This document shows positions 1-8,179 of a stretch of DNA of 64,000 nt, piece after piece. Under the pieces are notes generated by a model that was not told where the DNA came from, searched no databases, and was given only the letters and a program-made list of their open reading frames with translations. A program made the position numbers and the translations under genes. Origin of the DNA: UBA4427 sp045106235. GTDB lineage: Bacteria; Myxococcota_A; UBA9160; UBA4427. How positions within the stretch are numbered: the first letter of the stretch is position 1; each line of letters begins with the position of its first letter. The stretch lies in the NCBI GenBank assembly GCA_045106235.1, contig JBGCEJ010000027.1:15240-79239 (forward strand), given 5' to 3'.

Positions 1-1045
1 CGAGCGCGTAGACCGCAGCCTGCTTCATCTCTTCGTTGATCTTGCTCGCTCGCACGTCGAGTGCACCGCGGAAGATGAAGGGGAAGCCGAGCACATTGTT
101 CACCTGGTTCGCGTAGTCCGATCGGCCCGTCGCCGTGATCGCGTCGGAGCGTGCAGCCATCACCTCCGGCGGCGTGATCTCGGGGTCGGGGTTCGCCATC
201 GCGAAGACCATGGGGTTATCCGCCATGGACTTGACCATATCCGCATTCACGAGGCCCTTCTGCGAGAGACCGACGAATACGTCGGCGCCCACAAGCGCGT
301 CCTCAAGAGTCCGTGCATCGGTCTTCGTAACGAACTCGTCCTTGTACTTGTTGAAGCCCGCACCTCGACCTTCCCACATGACGCCGCGGCTATCGGTCAT
401 GAGGATGTTCTCGGCCTTCACGCCGAGATCCTTGTACAGGCGTGCGCAAGAAATCGATGCGGCGCCCGCACCGGAGAAGACCACCTTCACGTCTTCGATC
501 TTCTTGTTCTGCAATTCCAAGCCGTTCAGGAGAGCGGCGGCGGAAATGATCGCCGTGCCGTGCTGATCGTCGTGGAAGACAGGAATATCGAGCTTTTCCT
601 TGAGCGCGACTTCGATGTCGAAACATTCGGGGGCGCGGATATCTTCGAGGTTGATGCCACCGAAGGTCGGCGCGATCAGTTCGCAGAACTTGATCATCTC
701 GTCGACATCTTCCGTGTCGACTTCGATGTCGAACACGTCGATATCGGCGAAGCGCTTGAAGAGAACGCCCTTGCCTTCCATCACCGGCTTACCGGCGAGC
801 GCGCCGATATTGCCGAGCCCGAGGACGGCCGTGCCGTTACTGATCACGGCGACCAGGTTGCCCTTCGCGGTGTACTTGTACGCGTCGTTCGGGTTCTTCT
901 CGATTTCGAGGCAGGGCGCGGCGACTCCGGGGGAGTAGGCCAGCGAGAGGTCGTCCGCCGTCACGCATTCCTTGGTCGGCACCATCTTGATTTTGCCAGC
1001 GCGGCCTTTGGCGTGATATTCGAGAGCGTCGTCGTTCAGACTCAC
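1..1045 (-). CDS. maeB: Malic enzyme (oxaloacetate-decarboxylating malate dehydrogenase), C-terminus cut by window edge
   Basis: Converts malate to pyruvate and CO2 with reduction of NAD(P), in the cytoplasm. About 348 residues are visible. The N-terminal block (KGRAGKIKMVPTK, then DLSLAYSPGVAAPCLEI) is the MaeB-type malic-enzyme start. It is followed by FHDDQHGTA, the metal/malate region, and by the Rossmann segment VVFSGAGAASISCARL. The start is taken as GTG at 1045, preceded by AAAGGA at good spacing. The reading frame is still open at base 1, so the C-terminus lies outside the window. The protein resembles the short (about 400-residue) bacterial form; whether it has a phosphotransacetylase-like extension cannot be seen. 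NAD versus NADP preference cannot be read here. Confidence 0.93.
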   Translation of the reverse strand, partial: MSLNDDALEYHAKGRAGKIKMVPTKECVTADDLSLAYSPGVAAPCLEIEKNPNDAYKYTAKGNLVAVISNGTAVLGLGNIGALAGKPVMEGKGVLFKRFADIDVFDIEVDTEDVDEMIKFCELIAPTFGGINLEDIRAPECFDIEVALKEKLDIPVFHDDQHGTAIISAAALLNGLELQNKKIEDVKVVFSGAGAASISCARLYKDLGVKAENILMTDSRGVMWEGRGAGFNKYKDEFVTKTDARTLEDALVGADVFVGLSQKGLVNADMVKSMADNPMVFAMANPDPEITPPEVMAARSDAITATGRSDYANQVNNVLGFPFIFRGALDVRASKINEEMKQAAVYAL

Positions 1046-1390
1046 AGGAGGATCCTTTGTGACTACGGGCCCCGCGCCTGGCGGGGTACCGTGTGGGCTG
1101 AGTGTTTTCCGAATTTGAGTTGATCTTGCGTTCGTTGGGTCTTGGGAATCGCGGTCTCGGAGTAAAACCGCGCGCGTTCTTGGGTTCGCATCACGAGCTC
1201 GTGATTGCGACGGCCCCGCATCGTATCAATTGAGTGGCCACGTGTCGAAGGATGTGTCTCTCAAATCACATATTCCTCAATTTCTACGCGTGCTTACGCA
1301 ACTTGGACGCAGCGTCGCCGCCCGCAACTGGCGGGCCAAGCAACACCAACACCAGTCGTTTTCAGCACAGACCGGCAGAAGCAGCTCGCG
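1046..1390. other. Non-coding gap between acyl-CoA dehydrogenase and malic enzyme
   Basis: These 345 bases hold no convincing gene. The only structure seen is a short GC inverted repeat at 1070-1086 (CCCCGC, 5-base loop, GCGGGG) just upstream of the malic-enzyme start. It has no T-tract and is not a good intrinsic terminator. The malic-enzyme promoter is presumably here, but no clear -35/-10 pair stands out. Confidence 0.5.
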
Positions 1391-2530
1391 CTACCCCTTG
1401 GTCAATTCGCGCGCAATCACGACCCGCTGAATCTGGTTCGTCCCTTCGTAGATCTGCATCAGCTTTGCATCGCGCATCAGCTTTTCGACGGGGTACTCCT
1501 TCGTGTAGCCGTTGCCACCGAAAATCTGCACAGCGTCCGTGGTCGCGGTCATCGCCGAGTCCGTCGCGAAGCATTTCGCCATCGCGGATTCCTTCGACGC
1601 GCGCTTCCCCGCGTCGATCATCCAGGCGCTTTGATGCGTGAGCAGCCGACTCGCTTCGATGTCCTTTGCCATATCCGCGAGCATGAACTGCACGCCTTGG
1701 AATTCGCCGATGGCCTGGCCGAATGCGTTCCGCTCCTGCGAATAGGCAAGCGCCTCTTCCATCGCGCGGCGGGCGATGCCGACGGCGAGGGCCGCAACTT
1801 GGGGGCGCGCACGGTCGAGGGTCCCCATCGCGATGCGGAAGCCTTCGCCTTCTTCCCCGAGACGCTGCGCCGCAGGCACGCGCACATTGTCGAAATGCAC
1901 GAGGGTCGTATTCGACGCTCGCTGCCCCATTTTGTCTTCCTTGCGGCCTGGAGAGAGGCCCGGCGTATCCCGAGGAATCACGAAGGCGCACATGCCCTTA
2001 TGCCGAGAGCTGCGATCCGTCGTGGCGAAGACCGTGTAGAGATCCGCGTAACCGCCGTTCGTGATCCAAGCCTTCGTGCCGTTCAAGATATAGTCGTCGC
2101 CGTCCCGTTCGGCATGCAGCTGAAGGCCAGCCACGTCCGACCCCGCACCGGGCTCGGACAAACAGAACGCCAGAATTTTGAACTCCTCGGCGCAGGGTGC
2201 GAGCCATTCCCGCTTCTGATCTTCCGAGGCGCCCACCACGAGGGGACCGAGGGCGAGATCATTGCTGATGATCGAGGTCGTGATCCCTGAACAGCCCCGG
2301 GACAACTCTTCGACGCCGACACAGGCGCCCAGCACTGAAATATCCACCCCGCCATACGCTTCGCCTATGCAGGTATGGGAGAGGCCCAATTCCCAGGCCT
2401 TCTTCAAGACCTCCGTCGGGAACTCACCGCTCACATCGCATTCCGCGGCGATCGGCATGATCTCTTCTTCCGCGAAGCGCCGGGCGGTTTGCTGGAGATT
2501 CAGAAGTGCGTCGTCGAGTTCAAAGTCCAT
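1391..2530 (-). CDS. Acyl-CoA dehydrogenase (short/medium-chain type)
   Basis: FAD-dependent alpha,beta-dehydrogenation of an acyl-CoA in fatty-acid or branched-chain acid breakdown, with electrons passed to ETF. At 379 residues it has the usual family length. Seen in order are the helical N-domain, the first signature CLSEPGAGSDVAG (near residues 122-134), the beta domain with AWITNGGYAD, and the C-terminal helical domain with FGGNGYTKEYPVEKLMRDAK. The motif YEGTNQIQR carries the catalytic glutamate. It ends with TAG, which shows that amber is an ordinary stop in this genome. No clear Shine-Dalgarno precedes the ATG. It lies 65 bp downstream of the IclR gene on the same strand and could be co-transcribed with it. 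The acyl chain-length preference cannot be inferred. Confidence 0.95.
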   Translation of the reverse strand: MDFELDDALLNLQQTARRFAEEEIMPIAAECDVSGEFPTEVLKKAWELGLSHTCIGEAYGGVDISVLGACVGVEELSRGCSGITTSIISNDLALGPLVVGASEDQKREWLAPCAEEFKILAFCLSEPGAGSDVAGLQLHAERDGDDYILNGTKAWITNGGYADLYTVFATTDRSSRHKGMCAFVIPRDTPGLSPGRKEDKMGQRASNTTLVHFDNVRVPAAQRLGEEGEGFRIAMGTLDRARPQVAALAVGIARRAMEEALAYSQERNAFGQAIGEFQGVQFMLADMAKDIEASRLLTHQSAWMIDAGKRASKESAMAKCFATDSAMTATTDAVQIFGGNGYTKEYPVEKLMRDAKLMQIYEGTNQIQRVVIARELTKG

Positions 2531-2595
2531 GCAGCGGAATCTATCAGATCCCCTGACGAACTGAACACGATCGCAAAGATCGCGTCTGGGACGAA

Positions 2596-3507
2596 CTAAA
2601 GCGGCGAGCCGAGCTCTTTGGAGAGTCGCGCCGCGGCGGACATCACCGCGCGAGCGGCGTCGCCGTGCAGCGCTTCTTCACTGAGGCGCATGCTGGGCCC
2701 CGAAAGCGACAGCCCCGCGATCACCCGGGCGCTTGCGTCGCGCACCGGCGCCGCCACACATCGAAGCCCCGGGGAATATTCCTCAAGATCCGTCGCGTAT
2801 CCGCGCATCTGGATGCCGCGCAGTTCCTCCACCAGCTTCGTCGCGTCATCGATCGTCGACGCCGTGTAGCGCTCAAGCTTCCAGCCTGAAATCGCTGCCG
2901 CCGTTGTCTGAGAAGACGTCAGGGAAGAGGCCTGGGGCTTGCCGCCCGAAGCACCGAGTGGCGAAGCCCCACTCTCCTCAGCTCCGTACCCATTCGAATC
3001 GGCCTGAGACTCAAGGGCCGGCAGACTGTCATTGCTGAACTCGCCCGCAACGAGCGCTTTGCCGAGCGCCGTACAATGTGCCGGAAGCCGCTCGCCCACC
3101 CGTGAGCCCGTCAAAACCAGCTGAGCAGGCTGAACACAATCGAGATGGACGACTTCGGAACCGCGCAGCACGCCGAGATGCGCCGTCTCACCCACCGTCT
3201 GAGCAAGCTCCTCAAGGAGCGGGCGCGCCTGCGTCATCAGCGTATGGCTGCGCGCGAAGGCATGGCCGAGTTCGAGACAGCGGGGGCCGAGATGATAGAG
3301 CTCGGTATCGGGCGTCTGCTGGATATAGCCGGAGAGCTCAAGCGTCGCGAGCAATCGGAACGCGTTGTTCTTATGGAGCCCAAGCCGCCGCGCCAAATCG
3401 CTCACACCCATTTCAGTCTCGGTGTGAAAAACTTCAAGCATGCGGAGCGCATTCGTCACGGTCTGAATTGCGTACTCACTCTTTGGCTTGCTTGAAGACT
3501 TTGGCAT
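2596..3507 (-). CDS. IclR-family transcriptional regulator with an enlarged effector domain
   Basis: DNA-binding regulator, 303 residues with the start at ATG 3507, which has GGGGGA upstream. An upstream in-frame start would add 35 residues with no family similarity. The N-terminal winged helix is clear (ALRMLEVFHTETEMGVSDLARRLGLHKNNAFRLLATLELSGYI). The effector domain has the usual LPAHCTALGKAL and GYATDLEEYSPGLRCVAAPVRD blocks. Between them sits a Ser/Gly/Ala-rich stretch of about 45 residues (from SNDSLPALES to TTAAAISGWK), where IclR proteins usually have a short loop. The neighbouring acyl-CoA dehydrogenase gene is the obvious candidate target. The effector is unknown. Confidence 0.93.
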   Translation of the reverse strand: MPKSSSKPKSEYAIQTVTNALRMLEVFHTETEMGVSDLARRLGLHKNNAFRLLATLELSGYIQQTPDTELYHLGPRCLELGHAFARSHTLMTQARPLLEELAQTVGETAHLGVLRGSEVVHLDCVQPAQLVLTGSRVGERLPAHCTALGKALVAGEFSNDSLPALESQADSNGYGAEESGASPLGASGGKPQASSLTSSQTTAAAISGWKLERYTASTIDDATKLVEELRGIQMRGYATDLEEYSPGLRCVAAPVRDASARVIAGLSLSGPSMRLSEEALHGDAARAVMSAAARLSKELGSPL

Positions 3508-4303
3508 TCGTGTTTCCCCCGATTCGACGCGTCCGCGTCCGCTGCTGTCCGCATTCAACACGATTCGCGAGCGCCACGAACTGTACTGAGATGCAGATCC
3601 GCCGCGAGTCAAGAATCCCGTGAGATCAACTCACGCAATTGACTTGCGACGGTTCACCCTCTGCCGCTTTGCGATTTGGATGGGTTGCTGTCTTCGTTCG
3701 GACCGGAACCTGAATTGCTGAGGGCGGGGACAAAGCGTCGCGACCGCGCTCGTGTGAAATGAGAAGAGCAGATTGAGCAGAGTCACCGCGCCGAAGTTTG
3801 GCTCACTCTTTCACAGTCAAAGTTTTTGACTGCGCTCGTCGCGTACAGAATCCGCACGCTTGATGCCGCTTCTTTTTTTGCAATTCCTTCGGTTGAGAAC
3901 GAGACCAGCAATTCATTTCGCGAGGCCCAGGGGGTCTTCCATTCTTAACGCAACGCGAAGCGAGGTGTCAAGATTCGAAACGGGACTCGCCGAGAAGATT
4001 TCTCGACATAACACCATAAAGTGTATTCGCAATCAACGCCACACGCGCGAAGCAAAAGGCGTTTCAATCGCGGGACCAAAAACGAGCCGCGCCTGAAAAA
4101 AATTGGAGCGGGGTGCAGCGCCTGAGCTCAATCGGCGAACATCACCGCCTCAATGCCCGCGGCGACTTCTCATAGGGAATCTATTCGCCTAATACTGAAT
4201 TTGCGGGGCGCATGGAATACGCTCGAGTCGGCGGGGGGAGCGGGCAAATGCTCGGTCGCCTCTTGCTCGACCTTCCGTGTCTACCAATCGTATTCGGCGA
4301 GCT
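3508..4303. other. Long non-coding gap between lspA and the IclR gene
   Basis: About 800 bases with lower GC than the surroundings and no ORF that looks like protein. The small open frames here (for example 3860-4096 and 4153-4365) are Arg/Ser-rich and have no ribosome-binding site or family features. One perfect inverted repeat at 3814-3832 is listed separately. The region probably holds the IclR promoter and the lspA 3' end. No T-tailed hairpin was found after lspA. Confidence 0.45.
3814..3832. repeat. Perfect 8-3-8 inverted repeat (operator-like)
   Basis: CAGTCAAA-GTT-TTTGACTG, perfectly symmetrical and AT-rich, about 310 bp upstream of the IclR-family start. The arms contain TTGACT. It could be an operator or a small hairpin. 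It is too far away and lacks the T-tail needed for an intrinsic terminator. Its function is unassigned. Confidence 0.4.
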
Positions 4304-4864
4304 TCAGCGACCAGGGCGCTCAGAGGCGCGAGCAGCCATCTCCGTTGCAAGCAGCTCCACGATGAGGGTGACGACCCCCATAACAATCGCGACATCCGCA
4401 AAATTGAAGTCGGGAAGCGACTCAGAGCTCGCTGATCCGAGATGCAGGAAGTCGAGGCCTGCCCCGTGCCGAAAACGGTCCAGGCCGTTGCTCGCAATCC
4501 CGCCAAGGATCGCCCCGAGCGCGGCGGCGCTGCCATGCTCCCCAGGGGCCAAGCCGCGATAGAAAGAAACGATGATCGTGACTGCGATCAACGAAAGAAC
4601 CGCGAAGCCACCAAGTTGTGCACTGGGTGGCCAGCCGCTGAACAATCCAAGTGCACCGCTGGCTGCAGGGAGATGGGCGAGCGCCAGCAGGTCGCCGAGC
4701 CAGGCCACGCGCTCCCCTACATCGAGCGAACGCATGGCATGCCATTTTCCGACTTGATCGATGAATGCAACCAGCGCCGCGACTGGCATGAAAGCCCAGT
4801 GCTTCGTCGAAGCGACGGAGACGATCGCACCGGCGGCCTCATCTCGTTCAGCGTCCTCGACCAT
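4304..4864 (-). CDS. lspA: Lipoprotein signal peptidase (signal peptidase II), divergent
   Basis: Inner-membrane aspartyl protease that removes signal peptides from diacylated prolipoproteins. The 186-residue protein has four hydrophobic segments. The family landmarks are present in order: FIDQVGKWHAM (usual D-Q-x-x-K), then SNGLDRFRHG with the first catalytic Asp, and FNFADVAIVMG with the second. The usual GN.xDR block appears as SNGLDR, so the sequence is divergent, but both catalytic aspartates are kept. The N-terminus has about 20 extra hydrophilic residues; a start at the internal Met before PVAALVAFIDQ is possible. The gene follows the TPR lipoprotein by 13 bp, and so sits in an apparent operon with a lipoprotein substrate and PBP1b. 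Confidence 0.85.
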   Translation of the reverse strand: MVEDAERDEAAGAIVSVASTKHWAFMPVAALVAFIDQVGKWHAMRSLDVGERVAWLGDLLALAHLPAASGALGLFSGWPPSAQLGGFAVLSLIAVTIIVSFYRGLAPGEHGSAAALGAILGGIASNGLDRFRHGAGLDFLHLGSASSESLPDFNFADVAIVMGVVTLIVELLATEMAARASERPGR

Positions 4865-4877
4865 GCCGCGCCGCGAC

Positions 4878-5564
4878 CTATCTCAACTCGGCGGCAGAGA
4901 GCCGCTCGTCGCGCCAAATTTCGGGCGAGAGCTGACGCGCCGCTTCGAAGCGCGGCCCCGCGAGATCTTCCCGCCCCCGGGCGCGATCGATCCAAGCACG
5001 CAGGCCTATGCCCCAAACATCAACGGAGGGGCCCATCCGATCCTCGGCCTCGAAGAGCGAACGCGCTTGGTCGAGAAAGGCATTCGCTTCGTCCGTTGAA
5101 TCGCCTTCGACATGATGTCGTGCGAGGGCCAGGTACGCGAAAGGATTCGTCGAATCGACGCGCACGGCCCGCTGATAGCTCGCCAGCGCACGGCCGGGCC
5201 GACCCGCCGCATCTTCGTCGAGGCCTGAGATCACCAGCCGCAGCGAAGCGTCTCGCGCAGAATCCACGCGACCGAGCGCGCCGGAAGCCGTGAGCGGCTT
5301 CTCTCTCTGCAATCCGCCAAAAGGCGGCCGGGAAAAAACGGAAGTCTCTCGCTCGCTCGGGACGCGCGCGGCTTCAGCGCCGCCGGAGCCCGTAGAAGAA
5401 CCAGAAGGAGAACCCGAGCCAGGAAGGGGTGGATAGCGGTCGGGCTGCGGGTACGTCGGGATCGGCGTATGCGCACAGCCCGCCAGGAAAAGGACGAGCG
5501 TCAGAGCCCAAGCAAGCAGGCCGTTCCGTCCCGGGACGAAGGAGTCATCTGGTCGAGCGCGCAT
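4878..5564 (-). CDS. TPR-like lipoprotein
   Basis: 228 residues from ATG 5564, chosen because GGAAGA lies just upstream and a lipoprotein signal peptide follows directly (LLAWALTLVLFLAGC, lipobox LAGC). An upstream in-frame start would lie inside the PBP1b gene. After the lipidated Cys comes a Pro/Gly/Ser-rich linker, then one or two TPR-like helical pairs around GLDEDAAGRPGRALASYQRAVRVDSTNPFAYLALARHHVE. The gene lies between PBP1b and lspA on the same strand. By analogy with LpoA/LpoB it might be an outer-membrane partner of PBP1b, but this is inference from position only; there is no recognisable LpoB sequence. Confidence 0.8.
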   Translation of the reverse strand: MRARPDDSFVPGRNGLLAWALTLVLFLAGCAHTPIPTYPQPDRYPPLPGSGSPSGSSTGSGGAEAARVPSERETSVFSRPPFGGLQREKPLTASGALGRVDSARDASLRLVISGLDEDAAGRPGRALASYQRAVRVDSTNPFAYLALARHHVEGDSTDEANAFLDQARSLFEAEDRMGPSVDVWGIGLRAWIDRARGREDLAGPRFEAARQLSPEIWRDERLSAAELR

Positions 5565-5616
5565 ATTGTCTTCCACGATCGCCGAACCTCGCACATCCGC
5601 TCTCACGCCGCCCGAC

Positions 5617-7986
5617 TCAGCCCCCAAAGATTCGCTCGAAAATGCCCGGGCCCCGGGGTGCCCGGCGTGGGCAGGTCTCGAGAGGTGCCGTGCCCTCAAT
5701 AAAAAACTCGGGGCGCCGCTCAGGACACCCCAAGAGCGCACGCGCACCGCTCACCGGATCCACATCCACACGCTCAACGCTGCCCGGCTTTGCAAAGCCG
5801 CCGCGCACACGCTCTCCAGAAACGTCCGCCAGAAAATTCGCCCAAACGGGCAGCGCCCCACGGCTGCTCGGCACCCCGATCTTCTGGGGCTCGTCGTACC
5901 CAATCCACACCACCGCCACGAGCTCCGGCGTAAAGCCCGCGAACCAGAGATCAAATTCCTCATCCGTGGTCCCGGTCTTGCCGGCGATCGGGCCACGCAA
6001 ACCCCGCGCGCGAATCCCCGCGCCCGTGCCGCGATCCACGACGCCCTCCAGCAGCGAAGTCGTCAGATACGCCGTCCCGGGATCGAGTACCCGCCGCGCG
6101 CCTTCAAGCGGCCACTGTTCCTGACCCACGCCCTGCTCGTCGAGCAAACCAATAAAGCTCCGGGGCATCGGCCGCAGTCCCGCATTCGCAAACGTGGCAT
6201 AGACCCGGGCGATCTCGAGAGGCGAAACCTCCGCCGTGCCTAACGCCAGGCTCGGCACCGCAGGCAAGCGACTCTCTACGCCCAGCCGCCGCGCCATCTC
6301 CACAACCTTGCCCATGCCCACCGCCTGCCCCACGCGCGCGGCAGGCACATTCAGCGATCGCTCGAGCGCTTCGCGGACAGAAACCGGGCCGCGAAACTGC
6401 TTATCGTAATTCGCGGGCTCCCAGACGCCTTCCGTGGTCTCGATCCGGAGGGGCAGATCTTCAATCATGCTCGCCAGAGTGACCGCGGGACCCGAGTCCG
6501 GCGAAAGCGCCGCCGAATAGACGATCGGCTTAAACACACTGCCCGCCTGGCGCCGCGCCTGGGTGCATCGATTGAACTGCGACTTCGCATAATTGCGCCC
6601 GCCGACCATGGCTAGGATCTCGCCCGTCTGAGGACGCATCGCCAACAAACATCCCTGCAACTTCGGCGGGTCTTCCCCGGCCGCGACCGCAGGCTTAGGA
6701 AGGCGTCCTTCGAGTTCCGCGAGCCCTTCCTCGAGATGCTTCACCGCCGCGCGCTGCAGCGTCGTATCGAGGGTGGAATAGATCCGCAGCCCTTCCACCG
6801 CGAGCAGCTCCGAGTCGTAGACCTCGGGCAGCTGTTTCGCGAGGGTATCGAGGAAATAGCGATCCTGGCTCGATTCGAGCGCGATCTGAGCGATGGAGAT
6901 TTCGCGATTGCGTGCGCGTTCGGCAGACTCTTTCGTGATCCGCTTCTGCGCCTCCATCAGGTCGATGACAAGATTGCGTCGCTTCTTCGCGCGATCGGGA
7001 TGTCGATGGGGACTTAGCGCGTTCGGACTCTGAATCACCGCAGCCAAAACTGCGGATTCGTCGACCGCGAGATCCGCAACGCGCTTTCCAAAAAAGAAAC
7101 GCGATGCTTCCCCAACGCCGTGGATCGCAGTCGAACCGCGGCGCCCCATATAGATCTCGTTCAGGTAGGCCTCGAGAATCTGAGGCTTCGAATAACGGGC
7201 CTCGACCATCAAGGCCATCACGGCCTCCGTGATCTTTCGACGATAGGTGCGCTCGGGCGTGAGGAAGAAGTTCTTCACCAGCTGCTGCGTCAGCGTGCTG
7301 CCGCCCTGCGAGACACCACCCGCGCGCAGATTCGCGAGCAGGGCGCCGACGATGCGGCGCGGATCAATCCCGTGATGTTCTTCAAAGCGCCGATCCTCGA
7401 CGGAATAGATCGCTGCGACCAGATGCTCCGGAACCTCTTCCATGCGCACGAGATCGCGCTGTTCCCGATCGTCTCCGTAGAAAGAAGAAATCGGTTCGGG
7501 TTCGAGGGCGACGACGGGGACGGGGCGCCCCTGATGGTCTCGCATATCGCGCACGCGCCCCTGCTCGAGCCGGAACTCCACCTTGCGGTCGTCTTCGGGG
7601 AGCTGGGGATGTTCGAAGCCGCGCAGATGAACGCGCAGCCGCCCCGGCAGCCAGCGGTAGCTGCCGATCGCGAGCGGCCCCGCCTCTTTCTGTTCCCGGT
7701 AGCCCATGCGGCCGAGCCAGCCCGGTAAATCGAGACGCTGCCAATCCGCGCCCGGGAAAATGATTTTCGGCGCGGCGTAAACGCGCGAAGGCACCGAGAA
7801 GCGACGACCATCAAAACGCGAGACAACCACGCGGTCGAGTTCGAGAAGCCAGCCCGCCGCCCAGATCCCGCCGATGAACGCCAGGGCGACAACCACCAGG
7901 CCGACGCGACGCGCGCGGATCGAACCGCCGGATCGCCCGCGACCCTCGCCCTCTTCCTCAGTTGGCTCCCAGTTGGCTTTCGCCAT
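5617..7986 (-). CDS. mrcB: Bifunctional penicillin-binding protein 1b (class A PBP)
   Basis: Peptidoglycan glycosyltransferase and transpeptidase, anchored in the inner membrane with its domains in the periplasm. 789 residues from ATG 7986, which has GGAG closely upstream; a GTG six codons earlier is the alternative. One N-terminal membrane segment follows a charged cytoplasmic tail. The next region matches the UB2H/PBP1b type (RVYAAPKIIFPGADWQRLDLPGWL). Glycosyltransferase motifs are VEDRRFEEHHGID (catalytic Glu) and GGSTLTQQLVKN. Transpeptidase motifs are SVFK in AGSVFKP (active-site Ser and Lys), SLN, and KTGTT. It is divergent from argH and first in a run with the TPR lipoprotein and lspA. 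Confidence 0.96.
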   Translation of the reverse strand: MAKANWEPTEEEGEGRGRSGGSIRARRVGLVVVALAFIGGIWAAGWLLELDRVVVSRFDGRRFSVPSRVYAAPKIIFPGADWQRLDLPGWLGRMGYREQKEAGPLAIGSYRWLPGRLRVHLRGFEHPQLPEDDRKVEFRLEQGRVRDMRDHQGRPVPVVALEPEPISSFYGDDREQRDLVRMEEVPEHLVAAIYSVEDRRFEEHHGIDPRRIVGALLANLRAGGVSQGGSTLTQQLVKNFFLTPERTYRRKITEAVMALMVEARYSKPQILEAYLNEIYMGRRGSTAIHGVGEASRFFFGKRVADLAVDESAVLAAVIQSPNALSPHRHPDRAKKRRNLVIDLMEAQKRITKESAERARNREISIAQIALESSQDRYFLDTLAKQLPEVYDSELLAVEGLRIYSTLDTTLQRAAVKHLEEGLAELEGRLPKPAVAAGEDPPKLQGCLLAMRPQTGEILAMVGGRNYAKSQFNRCTQARRQAGSVFKPIVYSAALSPDSGPAVTLASMIEDLPLRIETTEGVWEPANYDKQFRGPVSVREALERSLNVPAARVGQAVGMGKVVEMARRLGVESRLPAVPSLALGTAEVSPLEIARVYATFANAGLRPMPRSFIGLLDEQGVGQEQWPLEGARRVLDPGTAYLTTSLLEGVVDRGTGAGIRARGLRGPIAGKTGTTDEEFDLWFAGFTPELVAVVWIGYDEPQKIGVPSSRGALPVWANFLADVSGERVRGGFAKPGSVERVDVDPVSGARALLGCPERRPEFFIEGTAPLETCPRRAPRGPGIFERIFGG

Positions 7987-8179
7987 GTGCTCCAATCCTC
8001 TCACGCCCCACGGGACAGTACCCGTCTCCGGACATCGCGTCCCCCGGGCCCTTCAATCAGCCCTTCATTGAACCCCGCGAGCGGTCCCGCGTTCCTGGGA
8101 AAACGTTCCTGCCAAAAAGCGACGACCAGAGCGGGCAGGATCTTGTGCCGCGGCGTCCGAACCGCGAGAGTAGGACGCT

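Noticed and set aside
1205..2290. 361-residue plus-strand open frame opposite acyl-CoA dehydrogenase
   Set aside because: Shadow of a well-conserved minus-strand enzyme.
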